A stretch of DNA of 64,000 bases from Saccharospirillum sp039982735 (GCF_039982735.1 NZ_JBDWXV010000011.1:372001-436000); one strand, 5' to 3'; counted from the first letter of the stretch, positions 26,220 through 34,785 are shown. The notes: generated by a model from the letters alone, not told the origin. Translations and numbers: made by a program.

Positions 26220-27333
26220 GCAACGTCCCCCCAAAGCTGATGAAATCGATTCGCTCGATCTGGCGCAGTTGCGCGAGGTCATTGACCGTCTCGATCTGGA
26301 AATTCTGGAGCGGATTTCTGCCCGGGCGCATTGCGCTTTAAAAGTTGCCGATGTGAAACTCAAGGCCGATCCGGACAATGCCGTTTTTTATCGCCCCGAG
26401 CGTGAAGCCCAGGTGCTGACCCGGGTGATGGAACGCAACCAGGGCCCGCTGGGTAATGAAGACATGGCGCGCTTGTTTCGCGAAATTATGTCGGCGTGCC
26501 TGGCGCTTGAGAAGCCGCTTGAAGTGGCCTACCTCGGACCGGAAGGCACCTTCACCCAGCAAGCAACGCTGAAGCACTTTGGCCAGTGGGTGCAATCCAA
26601 ACCCATGCCCGCCATCGATGAGGTTTTCCGTGAAGTTGAAGCCGGCGCCTGCAAGTATGGCGTGGTACCGGTCGAAAACTCGACGGAAGGTGTGGTGAAC
26701 CACACCCTGGATACGTTCATCAACTCAAATCTGAAAATCTGCGGTGAAGTCGAGCTGCGCATTCATCATCATCTGATGGTTGGGCCCAATACCCAGCGCG
26801 GTAAAATTTCACGCATTTACAGCCATCAGCAATCACTTGCGCAGTGCCGCAAGTGGCTCGATGCCCACATGCCGATGGCCGAGCGCATCGCCGTTAATAG
26901 CAATGCTGAGGCAGCGCGTCGGGTTCATGGCGAGTGGAACTCAGCGGCCATTGCCGGTGAAATGGCGGCCAGTCTTTACGACCTGGACATCATTGAGCAA
27001 AAGATTGAAGACTCGCCCGACAACTCGACCCGGTTCCTGATTATTGGCACCGAAGAGGTGGGCACCTCCGGTGAAGATAAAACGTCCATCGTAGTCTCGA
27101 TGCGTAATGAGCCGGGTGCACTCTACCATTTGCTGCGGCCCTTCAATGACCACAACGTAGATATGACCCGGCTGGAAACCCGGCCATCGCCCTCGGGCAA
27201 TTGGACCTACGTGTTCTTTATCGATTTTTCCGGCCACCTTGGCAGCGAGAACGTTAAGCGGGCGCTGGCTGAGATTCGTGAAAAGGCGGTTGAAGTCAAG
27301 GTGCTCGGGTCATACCCCAAGGCGGTTTTATAA
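26212..27333 (+). CDS. pheA: Bifunctional chorismate mutase/prephenate dehydratase PheA
   Basis: 373 aa. N-terminal AroQ-type chorismate mutase (about 15-100: LREVIDRLDLEILERISARA, YRPEREAQVL). The prephenate dehydratase (about 105-285) has AYLGPEGTFTQQATLKHF, YGVVPVENSTEGVVNHTLD and the catalytic TRFLIIG. A C-terminal ACT domain has NEPGALYHLLRPF and LETRPSPSGNWTYVFFIDF for Phe feedback. It feeds phenylalanine synthesis. In pseudomonads hisC2 follows; here the next gene is the tyrA-aroA fusion. Confidence 0.97.
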   Translation: MAEQRPPKADEIDSLDLAQLREVIDRLDLEILERISARAHCALKVADVKLKADPDNAVFYRPEREAQVLTRVMERNQGPLGNEDMARLFREIMSACLALEKPLEVAYLGPEGTFTQQATLKHFGQWVQSKPMPAIDEVFREVEAGACKYGVVPVENSTEGVVNHTLDTFINSNLKICGEVELRIHHHLMVGPNTQRGKISRIYSHQQSLAQCRKWLDAHMPMAERIAVNSNAEAARRVHGEWNSAAIAGEMAASLYDLDIIEQKIEDSPDNSTRFLIIGTEEVGTSGEDKTSIVVSMRNEPGALYHLLRPFNDHNVDMTRLETRPSPSGNWTYVFFIDFSGHLGSENVKRALAEIREKAVEVKVLGSYPKAVL

Positions 27334-27406
27334 TTCACTGGCAGTGTTTGAACGTCGGGCTGGGGTTCGCGTGTTGGTCGCTCTGCAGGGAAATAGAGGA
27401 GACACT

Positions 27407-27448
27407 ATGAGCTGTACAGGTGGTCTGTGGCTGAGGGTGGCGCCATGA
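27407..27448 (+). CDS. Possible 13-codon leader ORF before tyrA-aroA
   Basis: A strong Shine-Dalgarno (AGAGGAGA) stands 5 nt before ATG 27407. The ORF encodes MSCTGGLWLRVAP and stops with TGA at 27446-27448, overlapping the ATG of the fusion gene (ATGA). It contains Trp but no Phe or Tyr, so classic aromatic attenuation is not indicated. It may deliver ribosomes to the downstream start by coupling, or be the remnant 5' end of a lost gene (hisC2 lies here in Pseudomonas). Confidence 0.35.
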   Translation: MSCTGGLWLRVAP

Positions 27449-29661
27449 CGACGCCTGCAGCGAAGCCCCGGGTACTGATTGTTGGCCTGGGGATGATTGG
27501 CGCATCCTTTGCCAAAGCCCTCTGTCTGTCGCAAGCGGCGACGGTGATTGGGCTGGATGCCCAGCCGGGCGTCGCCGACAAAGCCAGGGCCATGGGCATT
27601 GTGGATGAGGCCGTCTCCTTTCCCGATTTGAATACCACCTTTGATGCCGTGATTCTCGCCGTGCCGGTGCTGGCCATGGGGCCTGTGCTGACCCAACTGA
27701 AACCCTGGCTCAGTGCCGATACCGTCATTTCTGATGTGGGTAGCGTAAAGGGGGCTGTGGTAGATGCCGCCCGCGACGCGCTGGGAGTGCTGCCTGCAGG
27801 CTTCGTGCCGGGCCACCCCATTGCCGGGGCTGAACGTTCAGGTCTGGCCGCTGCCAAATCCGATCTGTTTGACCATCACCTGCTGATACTGACACCCCTG
27901 CCAACCTCGTCCGCAGAGGCGGTCCAGTTACTGACCCGTCTCTGGCAGTCTGTGGGTGCGGATGTGGTGACCATGTCGGTGTCGCGTCACGATGAAGTGC
28001 TGGCCGCTACCAGTCACCTGCCGCATCTGCTCGCCTTTTCGCTGGTCGATACGCTGGCCCGGGAATCCGAAAACCGGGAGATATTCCGGTATGCCGCCGG
28101 TGGCTTTAGGGACTTCACCCGCATTGCCGCTTCGGATCCCACTATGTGGCACGACGTGTTCCTGTCAAACCGCGAGGCGACGCTCAACATCCTGCGTCGA
28201 TTCCAATCCGATCTGAACGTCCTGGCTGACGCCATCGAGCACCGGGAGGGCGCAACGCTCAAGTCCGTGTTCGGTCGTGCCAAGTCTGCCCGGGACTATT
28301 TCACTGAAATTCTCAGCAGCCGTCAGCGTCATACCGACGACATTCGCAAGAATCTGATCGCGGCGCCGGTTCGCGCGGGCCTGGCCGGAGCGGTGGCCGT
28401 GCCCGGTGATCGCTCCATTTCCCATCGTGCTGTTATTCTGGCTGCCCTGGCTGAAGGCCAGAGTGAGCTCCGGGGCTTTGGCAACGGCCACGATAACCGC
28501 ACCACGCTGGAAGCCCTGCGTAAGCTGGGCGTTTGCATCGAGGCAGACGATGCCGGTTGTGTGCAGGTGACCGGTGTGGGTCGCCGGGGGCTAAAGGCAG
28601 CGGACAGCCCTTTGTATATGGGGAATTCTGCCACCTCGATGCGACTGATGGCGGGTGTGCTCAGTGCCCAGTCGTTTAGCAGCGAGCTGATTGGTGACGC
28701 CTCGCTGAGCCAGCGGCCGATGGATCGAATTCAACAGCCTTTGCAGTCGATGGGCGCTCGCATCGACCTGTCGCCACGAAAGACAGCGCCCATCGTTATT
28801 CATCCTGCCGAAGCCCTGAAACCGCTCGACTATAAACTGCCGATGGCCAGTGCTCAGGTAAAAACGGCGTTGCTGTTTGCCGGGCTGTGTTCCGGTGTTT
28901 CGATGCGTTTACAGGAAGCAGGCCCCAGCCGGAACCATACCGAAGTGTTATTGGCCCGACTGGGGTGTCCGGTTCACGCTGAGGCGGGGGTCATTGAACT
29001 GGCATCTACCCCCCAGTGGGCTGGCTTCCAGTGCGACGTACCCGGTGATTTTTCCCTTGCCGCCGTGCATCTGGCGGCGGCCAGCCTGGTTCCCGGTTCC
29101 GAGGTCACCTTGTCCGGGGTTGGTGTCAACCCGAGTCGTGTCGGGCTGCTTAACGTGATGGGGCGTATGGGCGCCCGCATTGAATTGACCAACAATCGTG
29201 ACCTTGGGGGTGAGCCTGTGGCGGATCTTCAGGTAAACTACGCGCCGCTCGTCGCGACTGAAGGGGCGGCAGACGTCTCCGGGCTATTGATCGATGAGTA
29301 CCCGCTGCTCTTCGTTCTGGCGACTCAGGCAGAGGGGGTCTCCCGGTTCAGCGGCGTTCGTGAATTGCGATACAAAGAGACTGACCGGCTGAAAACCATG
29401 GTGGAAGGACTGACCACTCTGGGCGCCGACATAGAATTGAAAGGAGATGCCGTCATAATCCGGGGTCGGAACGATCGACCTCTGGACGGCGGTATTGTTG
29501 ATTGCGGCGGTGACCACAGAGTGGCACTTGCCTACGTGGTCGCTGCGCAGACGGCGTTGCGACCCGTCATTATTCGAAATTCAGGGCGCGTATTAGGCGC
29601 CTATCCGGATTTTGCCGAGCATGCACTGGCACTTGGCTATTCGGTGACCGTAGAGGATTGA
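27445..29661 (+). CDS. Bifunctional prephenate dehydrogenase / EPSP synthase (TyrA-AroA fusion)
   Basis: 738 aa. The N-terminal part (about 1-300) is TyrA: Rossmann motif VLIVGLGMIGASFAKAL, SDVGSVKGAV, PGHPIAGAERSGL and HLPHLLAFSLV. The C-terminal part (about 305-738) is AroA: VPGDRSISHRAVILAALAEG, LYMGNSATSMRLMAGVL, ASAQVKTALLFAGL, VPGDFSLAAVHLAAA and RYKETDRLKTMVEGL. It supplies tyrosine via 4-hydroxyphenylpyruvate and chorismate via EPSP. The fusion is typical of Pseudomonas relatives. I start at the ATG that overlaps the leader ORF stop; an in-frame GTG at 27427 is less likely. Confidence 0.95.
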   Translation: MTTPAAKPRVLIVGLGMIGASFAKALCLSQAATVIGLDAQPGVADKARAMGIVDEAVSFPDLNTTFDAVILAVPVLAMGPVLTQLKPWLSADTVISDVGSVKGAVVDAARDALGVLPAGFVPGHPIAGAERSGLAAAKSDLFDHHLLILTPLPTSSAEAVQLLTRLWQSVGADVVTMSVSRHDEVLAATSHLPHLLAFSLVDTLARESENREIFRYAAGGFRDFTRIAASDPTMWHDVFLSNREATLNILRRFQSDLNVLADAIEHREGATLKSVFGRAKSARDYFTEILSSRQRHTDDIRKNLIAAPVRAGLAGAVAVPGDRSISHRAVILAALAEGQSELRGFGNGHDNRTTLEALRKLGVCIEADDAGCVQVTGVGRRGLKAADSPLYMGNSATSMRLMAGVLSAQSFSSELIGDASLSQRPMDRIQQPLQSMGARIDLSPRKTAPIVIHPAEALKPLDYKLPMASAQVKTALLFAGLCSGVSMRLQEAGPSRNHTEVLLARLGCPVHAEAGVIELASTPQWAGFQCDVPGDFSLAAVHLAAASLVPGSEVTLSGVGVNPSRVGLLNVMGRMGARIELTNNRDLGGEPVADLQVNYAPLVATEGAADVSGLLIDEYPLLFVLATQAEGVSRFSGVRELRYKETDRLKTMVEGLTTLGADIELKGDAVIIRGRNDRPLDGGIVDCGGDHRVALAYVVAAQTALRPVIIRNSGRVLGAYPDFAEHALALGYSVTVED

Positions 29662-29663
29662 TT

Positions 29664-30353
29664 ATGTTATCCAAAGCTCCCGTTATCACCCTGGATGGGC
29701 CTGGTGGCGTTGGAAAGGGCACCGTCAGCGGTCTGCTGGCCAAACACCTCGGCTGGCACTACCTCGACTCCGGTGCCCTGTATCGTCTGGCCGCCCTGGC
29801 GGCAATGAATCATGGCGTTGATTTTGATAATGAATCCGCCCTGGCCGTGATTGCCGAACACCTGGACATTCGTTTTCAGCAGGAAGACGGTGCCGCCGTC
29901 ACAATTTTATTGGAAGGTGACGATGTTACCCGGCAAATTCGGACTGAAGAAGTCGGCTCGAACGCTTCACGTGTGGCCGCCTTCTCCCGGGTCAGAGACG
30001 CGCTACTGCGCCGCCAGCGCGCCTTTCGGATCGAACCTGGGCTGATCGCCGATGGTCGAGATATGGGCACGGTAGTCTTTACCGATGCACCGCTCAAGAT
30101 ATTCCTCACTGCCACCAGCGACGAACGGGCCCGTCGCCGGGTGCTGCAATTGGAGCAGGGCGGAAACGTTGTTGAGTACGATCAGGTGCTGCAAGACATT
30201 AACGAGCGGGACGAACGCGATCGCAATCGCACAGTCGCCCCACTGAAGCCAGCTGAAGGCGCGCTGGTTATCGACACGACAGAACTGAGCATCGAGGCGG
30301 TTCTCGAACGCGTTCTGCAGCAAGCAGCAGACCGCGGTCTGGTGAGTCGTTGA
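29664..30353 (+). CDS. cmk: Cytidylate kinase
   Basis: 229 aa. Phosphorylates CMP/dCMP with ATP. P-loop ITLDGPGGVGKGTVSGLLA near the N-terminus, LDSGALYRL, then the catalytic Arg/Asp region RVRDALLRRQRAF, GLIADGRDMGTVVF and ARRRVLQLEQGG with DINERDERDRNR. The ATG at 29664 is chosen because AGAGGA (29652-29657) precedes it by 6 nt; an in-frame TTG at 29658 overlaps that site. It lies just behind the fusion gene and before rpsA, the conserved cmk-rpsA order. Confidence 0.96.
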   Translation: MLSKAPVITLDGPGGVGKGTVSGLLAKHLGWHYLDSGALYRLAALAAMNHGVDFDNESALAVIAEHLDIRFQQEDGAAVTILLEGDDVTRQIRTEEVGSNASRVAAFSRVRDALLRRQRAFRIEPGLIADGRDMGTVVFTDAPLKIFLTATSDERARRRVLQLEQGGNVVEYDQVLQDINERDERDRNRTVAPLKPAEGALVIDTTELSIEAVLERVLQQAADRGLVSR

Positions 30354-30672
30354 GCCCGCTGAATCGGCTTATCAACGAGAATTTACAGGGATTAGGCCGG
30401 ATTTAACCCGGATCTGGCCAAAAAAAGGGTTGTACCCCTTGGTTCCGGGCGCTTAATCCGTATAATACGCGCTCCTGATTTCCGCTATTTTCGATTCGGT
30501 TTTCGGACCGGATTTGGACGTAGCAAAGACCCTGGCAGACCGCAGTTCCAGCAAAGCGGCTCCAGGATATGTTGGGTTGACCCGTGCGGGCTGGCGTGCG
30601 GAAAGGTCTGTATTTACGAGAGAGTCGCACTCCTCACACCACAGGCCGTTAATCATTGGGACATTTAATCGA
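30354..30672 (+). promoter_or_regulatory. rpsA leader region (319 bp)
   Basis: Holds the rpsA promoter and an untranslated leader of about 200 nt. The start of rpsA has no Shine-Dalgarno (the bases before ATG read ATTTAATCGA). This resembles E. coli, where S1 autoregulates its own mRNA through a structured, SD-less leader. I did not fold the leader; autoregulation is inference from the long leader and lack of SD. Confidence 0.6.
30439..30466 (+). promoter_or_regulatory. Sigma-70 promoter of rpsA
   Basis: A perfect -10 TATAAT (30461-30466) follows a -35-like TTGGTT (30439-30444) with a 16-nt spacer; GC-rich ACGCGCTCC after the -10 resembles a stringent discriminator, which fits a ribosomal protein gene. 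Confidence 0.65.
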
Positions 30673-32352
30673 ATGACTGAATCTTTCGCCGAACTTTTTG
30701 AAGAAAGCTTAAAGACCATTGAAATGGAGCCAGGCTCCATTGTTACCGGTGTCGTTGTCGCCATCGACTCTGACTGGGTAACTGTACATGCTGGCCTGAA
30801 ATCTGAAGGTGTTATCCCTCGCTCTCAGTTCCTGAGCGAAGAAGGTGAACTGGAAGTGGCCGTGGGCGACGAAGTTAAAGTGGCCCTGGAAGCGGTAGAA
30901 GACGGTTTTGGTGACACGCGCCTGTCGCGTGAGAAAGCCAAGCGTTCAGAAGCCTGGTCTGAGCTGGAAAAAGCTTACGAAGCGGAAGAAGTAGTCAAAG
31001 GTATCATCAACGGCAAGGTCAAAGGTGGCTTTACCGTCGATATCAGCTCTGTACGCGCTTTCCTGCCAGGTTCACTGGTCGATATCCGTCCGGTTCGCGA
31101 TACCGCGCATCTGGAAGGCAAAGAGCTGGATTTCAAAGTGATCAAGCTGGACCGTCGTCGTAACAACGTCGTCGTTTCCCGTCGTGCTGTACTGGAAGCC
31201 TCCAACAGCGCCGAGCGTGAAGAGCTGCTGGCCAGCCTGCAGGAAGGCCAGGTTGTTAAGGGCATCGTCAAGAACCTGACTGACTACGGTGCTTTCGTAG
31301 ACCTGGGCGGCGTTGACGGCCTGCTGCACATCACCGATATGGCGTGGAAGCGCATCAAGCACCCGAGCGAGATCGTTCAGGTGGGTGATGAGATCGACGT
31401 TAAAGTACTGAAGTTCGACCGTGAGCGTAATCGCGTATCTCTGGGTCTGAAGCAACTGGGTGAAGATCCCTGGGTCGACATCAAGGGCCGTTACCCGGAA
31501 GAGTCTGTGGTTAAGGCTCGCGTTACCAACCTGACCGACTACGGCTGCTTTGCCGAGCTGGAAGAAGGCGTTGAAGGTCTGGTACACGTATCTGAAATGG
31601 ATTGGACCAACAAGAATATTCACCCGTCCAAGGTGGTTTCTGTTGGTGACGACATCGAAGTCATGATTCTCGACATAGATGAAGAGCGTCGTCGTATTTC
31701 TCTGGGTATCAAGCAAACTGTTGTAAACCCATGGGAAGACTTCTCCAACAACTACAACAAGGGCGACAAAGTCTCCGGCAAGATCAAGTCGATCACCGAT
31801 TTTGGTATCTTCATTGGTCTGGAAGGCGGCATTGACGGCCTGGTTCACCTGTCTGACATCAGCTGGAACGAATCCGGTGAAGATGCCGTACGCAAGTACA
31901 AGAAAGGTGACGAGCTGGAAACCACCATCCTGTCGATCGACCCTGAGCGTGAGCGCATTTCTCTGGGTATCAAGCAACTGGACAGCGATCCGTTTGCCGA
32001 ATACGTCAGCGAAAACGACAAGGGCGCTATCGTGACCGGTACGGTCAAGGAAGTGGATGCCAAAGCAGCTATCATCACCCTGTCTGGCGAAGTCGAAGGC
32101 ACATTGAAAGCCTCCGAAATTTCTCGTGACAAGGTTGAAGACGCTCGCAACGTGCTCAAAGAAGGCGACTCGGTTGAAGCTAAAATCATCAGTGTTGACC
32201 GCAAGAACCGTGCGATTACCCTGTCTGTGAAGTCGAAAGACGTCCAGGACGAGAAAGTTGCGGTTCGCGACCTGAAAGAGAAGACCGTTGAAGCCTCTGG
32301 TCCGACCACCATCGGTGATCTGATCAAGCAGAAAATGGAGCAGGGCGACTAA
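30673..32352 (+). CDS. rpsA: 30S ribosomal protein S1
   Basis: 559 aa, the standard gammaproteobacterial length. It opens with MTESFAELFEESLKTIEMEP, then has six S1 RNA-binding repeats seen as returning VTNLTDYGCFAELEEGVEGL / DGLVHLSDISW / RISLGIKQ segments. It brings mRNA to the 30S subunit. The frame is open for 53 codons upstream, but the family start is this ATG and no Shine-Dalgarno is needed. A clear intrinsic terminator follows at 32371-32397. Confidence 0.98.
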   Translation: MTESFAELFEESLKTIEMEPGSIVTGVVVAIDSDWVTVHAGLKSEGVIPRSQFLSEEGELEVAVGDEVKVALEAVEDGFGDTRLSREKAKRSEAWSELEKAYEAEEVVKGIINGKVKGGFTVDISSVRAFLPGSLVDIRPVRDTAHLEGKELDFKVIKLDRRRNNVVVSRRAVLEASNSAEREELLASLQEGQVVKGIVKNLTDYGAFVDLGGVDGLLHITDMAWKRIKHPSEIVQVGDEIDVKVLKFDRERNRVSLGLKQLGEDPWVDIKGRYPEESVVKARVTNLTDYGCFAELEEGVEGLVHVSEMDWTNKNIHPSKVVSVGDDIEVMILDIDEERRRISLGIKQTVVNPWEDFSNNYNKGDKVSGKIKSITDFGIFIGLEGGIDGLVHLSDISWNESGEDAVRKYKKGDELETTILSIDPERERISLGIKQLDSDPFAEYVSENDKGAIVTGTVKEVDAKAAIITLSGEVEGTLKASEISRDKVEDARNVLKEGDSVEAKIISVDRKNRAITLSVKSKDVQDEKVAVRDLKEKTVEASGPTTIGDLIKQKMEQGD

Positions 32353-32370
32353 TAACTCGCGCTGTTTGAA

Positions 32371-32397
32371 AAAACCGGCCCAGTGCCGGTTTTTTTG
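32371..32397 (+). terminator. Intrinsic terminator after rpsA
   Basis: Stem ACCGGC (32374-32379) and GCCGGT (32385-32390) with a 5-nt loop, preceded by an A-run and followed by seven T. Confidence 0.85.
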
Positions 32398-32581
32398 TGC
32401 CTGTGAAAAAGAGGGTTTGAATAAAAAGGGCAGGCGTAGCCGGTGGCGTGGTTGCCGGGAGTCCGTTCGAATTAGGATGGGCCGTAAAAAAACGTTAAAA
32501 AATAAACACTTGTGTTATCTCAAAGGGTGAATTAGTCTAAATATTGACCGTAAAGGAAGACCCGACCGGGGAGGTTCGAAG

Positions 32582-32875
32582 ATGACCAAATCCGAGTTAA
32601 TTGAACGCATCGTCGACCGTCAGAATCAGCTGTCAGTCAAGGATGTCGAGCTCGCAATCAAGACAATGCTCGATCACATGGCTGAAAGTCTGGCGGATGG
32701 TGAGCGCATTGAGATTCGCGGGTTTGGAAGCTTTTCTCTGCATTACCGGTCACCCCGCGTAGGGCGCAACCCTAAAACAGGCGAATCCGTTACTCTGGAA
32801 GGCAAGTACGTGCCTCATTTCAAGCCAGGTAAGGAATTGCGCGAATCGGTCAACATCGCCATCGAAAGCGACTAA
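32582..32875 (+). CDS. ihfB: Integration host factor subunit beta
   Basis: 97 aa, HU/IHF fold. MTKSELIERIVDRQNQLSVKDVE at the N-terminus (first part shown), IEIRGFGSFSLHYR and the DNA-intercalating arm VGRNPKTGESV with the key Pro, then the C-terminal PHFKPGKELRESVN. The architectural factor bends DNA and assists sigma-54 promoters. GGGGAGG stands 7 nt before the ATG. It lies downstream of rpsA as in most gammaproteobacteria. A GFSFHYR-type segment marks it as beta rather than alpha. Confidence 0.96.
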   Translation: MTKSELIERIVDRQNQLSVKDVELAIKTMLDHMAESLADGERIEIRGFGSFSLHYRSPRVGRNPKTGESVTLEGKYVPHFKPGKELRESVNIAIESD

Positions 32876-32922
32876 CGAGTTACCCTGTACCCCATCCCTA
32901 AGCCGGGAGGCTTGCGTTAAAC

Positions 32923-33141
32923 ATGATCGCCCGATCACTCCGACTAATTATTCTTCTGGTTCTGCTAGTGATGTCCTGGCTATTGGCCTTTGGTAACAAC
33001 CAGAGCGTTGCCCTGACATTCCTGGGTTGGATGACCCCCGCGATGCCCCTCTTTGTCTGGCTGGTGCTGGCGTTATTCATGGGCATACTGATCGGTCTGG
33101 TATTTGGACGTCTTGCTGGCCGCAAGGCAGCCCGGAAGTAG
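32923..33141 (+). CDS. lapA: LapA family membrane protein
   Basis: 72 aa, DUF1049/LapA. Two hydrophobic helices (IILLVLLVMSWLLAF and FVWLVLALFMGILIGLVFG) flank a short periplasmic loop with the family motif NNQSVALTFLGW; the tail is basic (RLAGRKAARK). It partners with LapB in control of LPS synthesis. GGGAGG precedes the ATG. The TAG stop is followed by one codon and then the ATG of lapB, all in one frame (see findings). Confidence 0.93.
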   Translation: MIARSLRLIILLVLLVMSWLLAFGNNQSVALTFLGWMTPAMPLFVWLVLALFMGILIGLVFGRLAGRKAARK

Positions 33142-33144
33142 AGC

Positions 33145-34260
33145 ATGATATCCCTGTTGAAACAGGCCTTTCAGCGCCTGGTTAACCCCATGTCCGGCCC
33201 CCGCTTTCAGTTGGATCCGTTTGAACCGTTGTCGGCTCAGCCGGATCGTGAGCTCGATGTGTTGCTGGAGCGGCTGGCTGTTGACGAAGATACCCTTGAA
33301 ATCCATCTGGCCTTGGGCGAGTTGTTTCGTAAGCGAGGCCAGATCGACCGTGCCATTCGCGTGCATGAGGCTATGCTTGAAGCTGATTTATCCGAATCGG
33401 ATACCAGCAGAGTGCGGGTAGAGCTGGCGCAGGATTTCTTCTCCGGCGGCTTCCTCGGTCACGCTGAATCCATACTCGAATCGATGATTGTTGGCGATGG
33501 TATGCTCGATTCAGCCCGGGCATTTCGCCTGTGGCTTGCTGTGCTGGAGCGTGAGCAGGAGTGGGAACGCGCGATCGAACTGGTGCAGAAATATGGCCAG
33601 GCAGGGTCGGGCAGCATCCGGCTGGCAAACTTCTATTGCGAACTGGCGATCAAGTTAAGCCACGAAGGTCAGACGGCCGAGGCACGTCAGGCGCTGAAAG
33701 AAGCTCGCCGGGTTACCGACAGCGCCAGAACCTATCTGGTCAGTGCCGAACTGGATACCACTCAGGGCAACTATCACCGGGCGATCCGGTGGTTGCGTGA
33801 TGGTCTCGACCGGGATGTGCGACGCATCGATGTGATACTCCCGGCGTTAAAACGGCTTAGCCGTTTAACCGGCGGCGAGGCGAATTTTCGCAAATATCTG
33901 GAAACGCTGTATCAGCGCCACCCAAGTCATCGCATATTAAGTGAATTGCTCGATTTGGTTGGGCCGAACGATCCCAGGGCCCTGCAATGGCAAAACGAGT
34001 TCGAGCAAATTGTGCACTCCGGCGCTTCTTTCGAATTAATGCAACGCTGGATTGAGCAACGGCAGGACATTGGCGATCGCGCTCGCTCAGTACTGATTGA
34101 ATCACTGAAGCGGATCAAGCTGCGGCTCTCGGATCAATACCAGTGTACCCACTGCGGTTTCCAGTCAACCACCTTGCTGTGGTATTGCCCGCAATGCGAG
34201 CGCTGGGAGACACTGTATTCGCGCCATGAACAAAAGACGTTTGAAGCGAGTAATACCTAA
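33145..34260 (+). CDS. lapB: LapB (YciM), TPR and rubredoxin-like protein without membrane anchor
   Basis: 371 aa. Helical TPR repeats span about residues 35-330 (EIHLALGELFRKRGQIDRAIRVH, shown in part). A C-terminal rubredoxin-like zinc knuckle has CTHCGF and CPQCERW. In E. coli LapB directs FtsH to degrade LpxC and so sets LPS levels. E. coli LapB begins with a transmembrane helix; here the N-terminus MISLLKQAFQRLVNPMSG is polar and short, and the frame cannot be extended past the lapA TAG. Function is otherwise clear from the TPR plus knuckle. Confidence 0.92.
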   Translation: MISLLKQAFQRLVNPMSGPRFQLDPFEPLSAQPDRELDVLLERLAVDEDTLEIHLALGELFRKRGQIDRAIRVHEAMLEADLSESDTSRVRVELAQDFFSGGFLGHAESILESMIVGDGMLDSARAFRLWLAVLEREQEWERAIELVQKYGQAGSGSIRLANFYCELAIKLSHEGQTAEARQALKEARRVTDSARTYLVSAELDTTQGNYHRAIRWLRDGLDRDVRRIDVILPALKRLSRLTGGEANFRKYLETLYQRHPSHRILSELLDLVGPNDPRALQWQNEFEQIVHSGASFELMQRWIEQRQDIGDRARSVLIESLKRIKLRLSDQYQCTHCGFQSTTLLWYCPQCERWETLYSRHEQKTFEASNT

Positions 34261-34359
34261 GCATAAGGGTAGGGCGTTGATTTATAACCGAAAATCCTTG
34301 ATTTCAAATGATGAGTTGGTATTATTTGCCCCGCTTTCAGCAACCAGCTGAGTGCCTGT

Positions 34360-34435
34360 GTCCCGTTCGTCTAGTGGCCTAGGACACCGCCCTTTCACGG
34401 CGGTAACAGGGGTTCGAGTCCCCTACGGGATACCA
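34360..34435 (+). tRNA. tRNA-Glu (anticodon TTC)
   Basis: 76 nt cloverleaf with encoded CCA. Acceptor GTCCCGT/ACGGGAT, anticodon loop CTTTCAC (TTC at 34394-34396), T-loop GTTCGAGTC. Very close to E. coli tRNA-Glu. Confidence 0.97.
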
Positions 34436-34478
34436 TTTTTTCTGTTTTGAGAGCACTGGTGTTCTTGAGACAAAAAAC

Positions 34479-34553
34479 GCGGGAATAGCTCAGTGGTAGA
34501 GCACAACCTTGCCAAGGTTGGGGTCGCGAGTTCGAATCTCGTTTCCCGCTCCA
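34479..34553 (+). tRNA. tRNA-Gly (anticodon GCC)
   Basis: 75 nt cloverleaf with encoded CCA. Acceptor GCGGGAA/TTCCCGC, anticodon stem-loop CCTTGCCAAGG, T-arm GCGAGTTCGAATCTCGT (T-arm part). It lies 43 nt after tRNA-Glu, probably in one transcript. Confidence 0.97.
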
Positions 34554-34630
34554 AATTTGAAGAAGCAGCCATTAGGCTGCTTCTTCTGTTTATGGGAACC
34601 GAGATTCCATCTCGTTGCGATCCATCACAT
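34544..34630 (+). repeat. tRNA-Gly 3' end plus trailer, copy 1
   Basis: 87 nt that start in the tRNA-Gly acceptor (TCCCGCTCCA) and include the trailer hairpin and the following CATCTCGTTGCGATCCATCA segment. The segment recurs at 34686-34773 with three differences. See the second copy and findings. Confidence 0.85.
34559..34590 (+). terminator. Intrinsic terminator of the tRNA-Glu/tRNA-Gly operon
   Basis: A perfect 12-bp stem GAAGAAGCAGCC (34559-34570) / GGCTGCTTCTTC (34575-34586) with an ATTA loop, followed by TGTTT. A near-identical hairpin lies in the second copy near 34700. Confidence 0.75.
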
Positions 34631-34685
34631 CCCTGTGATGGCCCCTTCGGGCGCTAGCGCGTCGTTAAACGCTCCTGGCGTTTAA

Positions 34686-34773
34686 TCCCGCTCCAAATTT
34701 GAAGAAGCAGCCATTAGGCTGCTTTTTCTGTTTATGGGGAACCGAAATTCCATCTCGTTGCGATCCATCACAT
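34686..34773 (+). repeat. tRNA-Gly 3' end plus trailer, copy 2 (no tRNA body)
   Basis: 88 nt almost identical to 34544-34630, beginning with the last ten bases of tRNA-Gly including CCA, but preceded by unrelated sequence (CGTTTAA). The rest of a tRNA is absent, so this is a truncated tandem copy, an att-like scar or a decayed second tRNA-Gly. Confidence 0.85.
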
Positions 34774-34785
34774 TCCTTCGGACAC

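Noticed and set aside
30514..30672. N-terminal extension of ribosomal protein S1
   Set aside because: The frame is open, but conserved S1 starts at 30673 (MTESFAELF) and the upstream part is the promoter-proximal leader.
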